A DNA stretch of 64,000 nucleotides from Streptomyces sp. NBC_01478 (GTDB taxonomy: Bacteria; Actinomycetota; Actinomycetes; Streptomycetales; Streptomycetaceae), in NCBI RefSeq assembly GCF_036227225.1, contig NZ_CP109444.1:930001-994000 (forward strand), given 5' to 3'. A program made the position numbers and the translations under genes. This document shows positions 62,983 through 64,000 of this stretch, in pieces (position 1 is the stretch's first letter; every line of letters starts with the position of its first letter). The notes under the pieces are model-generated. The model saw only the letters and a list, made by a program, of their open reading frames with translations. It did no database searches and had not been told where the DNA came from.

Positions 62983-64000
62983 ATGGACGCGTACGGTGCC
63001 GGGGACGACGTCACGGCGACCCCGGGTGGGCTGCTGGACCTGTTGCGGGTCGCGGCCGTGGTCCTGGATGCCGGCGGGTACATCACCCTGTGGAGTCCGG
63101 AGGCGGAGCAGTTGCTCGGCTACTCCCCCGAGGAGGCGCTGACGCAGCGCGCGGACCGGCTGCTGGTGTCGCCCGACGACCGGGTCCGGGCACGTGAGCT
63201 GTTCGCCCAGGTCGGTACGGGCGCCCGCTGGGCGGGGGTCTTCCCGATGCTGCACCGGGACGGCACGGAGCGGCAGGTGGAGTTCCGCACGATGCGGCTG
63301 CGCGACAGCCACGGTCAGGCGCATCTGCTGGGGCTGGCCGCGGACGCGACGACGGTACGGGGCGTGGAGCGGGACCTGGCCACGTCCCACAGCCTGGTGC
63401 GGCAGACACCGGTGGGCATCGCGGTGTTCGACACCGAGCTGCGCTGGGTCGGCGTCAACCCGGCCCTGGAGCGGATCAACGGCGTCCCGGAGGCGGAGCT
63501 CATCGGGCGCCGGGTCGGCGAGGTGCTGCCGGATCTGGACGTGGCGGCCATCGAGTCACGCATGCGGCATGTGCTGATCACCGGCAAGCCGCTGCTCGAC
63601 CAGCAGACCGTGGGCCGGACGCCCGCCGACCTCGTGGACCGGGCGTACTCGGAGTCGTACCACCGCATCGAGGACGCGCAGGGCCGGGTGCTCGGGCTGG
63701 CGATGGCCGTCCTGGACGTGACCGAGCGGGAGCAGGCGGCGGCCGAGGTCGCGCAGGCGCGCCGGCGGCTGTCCGTCGTGGCGGAGGCCGGGGTGCGGAT
63801 CGGGACGACGCTGGACCTCCAGCAGACCGCGCGGGAACTGGCCGACGTCGCGGTCCCGCACGTGGCCGACCTGGCCGCCGTGGACGTACTGGAATCGGTC
63901 GTCACGGACGGCTCCATCACTCCGGTGACCGAGGACGCGCAGGTCGAGTTCCGGGCGCTGGCCGTCGCCGCCGGCTACCTCACCGACGCGATCCACGCCG
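62983..64000 (+). CDS. PAS-GAF signalling protein, probably SpoIIE-type phosphatase (cut by window edge)
   Basis: 339 residues are visible from ATG 62983 (GGAAGGAG 8-9 nt upstream), with no stop before the edge. Two PAS domains are seen: about 20-120 (VVLDAGGYITLWSPEAEQLLGYSPEEAL) and about 140-250 (GIAVFDTELRWVGVNPALERINGVPEAELIGRRVGEVLP). A GAF domain begins near 265 (VAEAGVRIGTTLDLQQTARELADVAVPHVADLAAVDVLE). This layout is typical of streptomycete PP2C/SpoIIE phosphatases, but the catalytic part is outside the window, so a kinase is also possible. Confidence 0.85.
   Translation, partial: MDAYGAGDDVTATPGGLLDLLRVAAVVLDAGGYITLWSPEAEQLLGYSPEEALTQRADRLLVSPDDRVRARELFAQVGTGARWAGVFPMLHRDGTERQVEFRTMRLRDSHGQAHLLGLAADATTVRGVERDLATSHSLVRQTPVGIAVFDTELRWVGVNPALERINGVPEAELIGRRVGEVLPDLDVAAIESRMRHVLITGKPLLDQQTVGRTPADLVDRAYSESYHRIEDAQGRVLGLAMAVLDVTEREQAAAEVAQARRRLSVVAEAGVRIGTTLDLQQTARELADVAVPHVADLAAVDVLESVVTDGSITPVTEDAQVEFRALAVAAGYLTDAIHA

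Overview
The window is high-GC actinomycete DNA with Streptomyces-type gene content. The signs are strong third-position GC codon use, GTG and TTG starts, a c-di-AMP (ydaO-type) riboswitch ahead of an NlpC/P60 cell-wall hydrolase, a DasR-type box ahead of a GH18 enzyme, SpoIIE-type phosphatase/HATPase regulators and an LAETG surface protein. No rRNA, tRNA, insertion sequence, prophage or CRISPR array was seen. Both ends cut a gene: a DUF1996 secreted protein on the left and a PAS-containing signalling protein on the right.

1-9 kb: secreted and cell-wall proteins, an endonuclease/exonuclease/phosphatase-family enzyme divergent from a GtrA-like membrane protein, and gnd. 7.5-14.3 kb: a sugar catabolic unit made of a LacI repressor divergent from two ABC permeases, a binding lipoprotein and a GH42 beta-galactosidase, with two LacI-type palindromes in the divergent promoter. 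14.3-18.8 kb: a NarL-type two-component pair, a Tat-exported iron/polyamine-type binding protein with a striking palindrome upstream, a broken HTH regulator and a TetR gene. 18.8-26.3 kb: a DUF2218 protein, a UPF0718 permease behind a CsoR-type copper box, a secreted GH18 enzyme, a two-domain acetyltransferase, a MarR-flavin monooxygenase pair, and a phosphatase/HATPase pair facing each other.

26.3-35.9 kb: a non-oxidative hydroxyarylic acid (vanillate-type) decarboxylase operon, vdcBCD-like, divergent from an AraC regulator; then a DUF402 protein, a P450, a patatin-like lipase divergent from TetR across a perfect operator, and an MFS exporter divergent from MarR. Tandem 182-bp repeats lie between the lipase and the P450. 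35.9-42.5 kb: an LAETG protein and a tightly overlapped MFS-GH63-GH13 operon. 42.6-48.8 kb: a six-gene operon whose order and sizes match gamma-glutamylmethylamide synthetase, the three N-methylglutamate synthase subunits, a monomeric sarcosine-oxidase-like flavoenzyme and an XRE-cupin regulator. This looks like a self-contained amine-assimilation pathway.

49-58 kb: an SDR enzyme, ferredoxin-NADP reductase behind an iron-box-like sequence, DUF1152, DUF2306, PadR, two actinobacterial hypothetical proteins and a GH29 fucosidase. 58.0-58.8 kb: 29 degenerate tandem copies of a 28-bp unit, unexplained. 59-64 kb: an AraC regulator, a DUF1232 protein, a two-gene ATP-grasp graspetide (RiPP) cluster with a 63-residue precursor, a secreted serine hydrolase and the truncated PAS protein. 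The best leads for new biology are the graspetide pair lacking its usual third gene, the GmaS/Mgs/oxidase operon with its own operator, the 28-bp array, and the copper-boxed permease.
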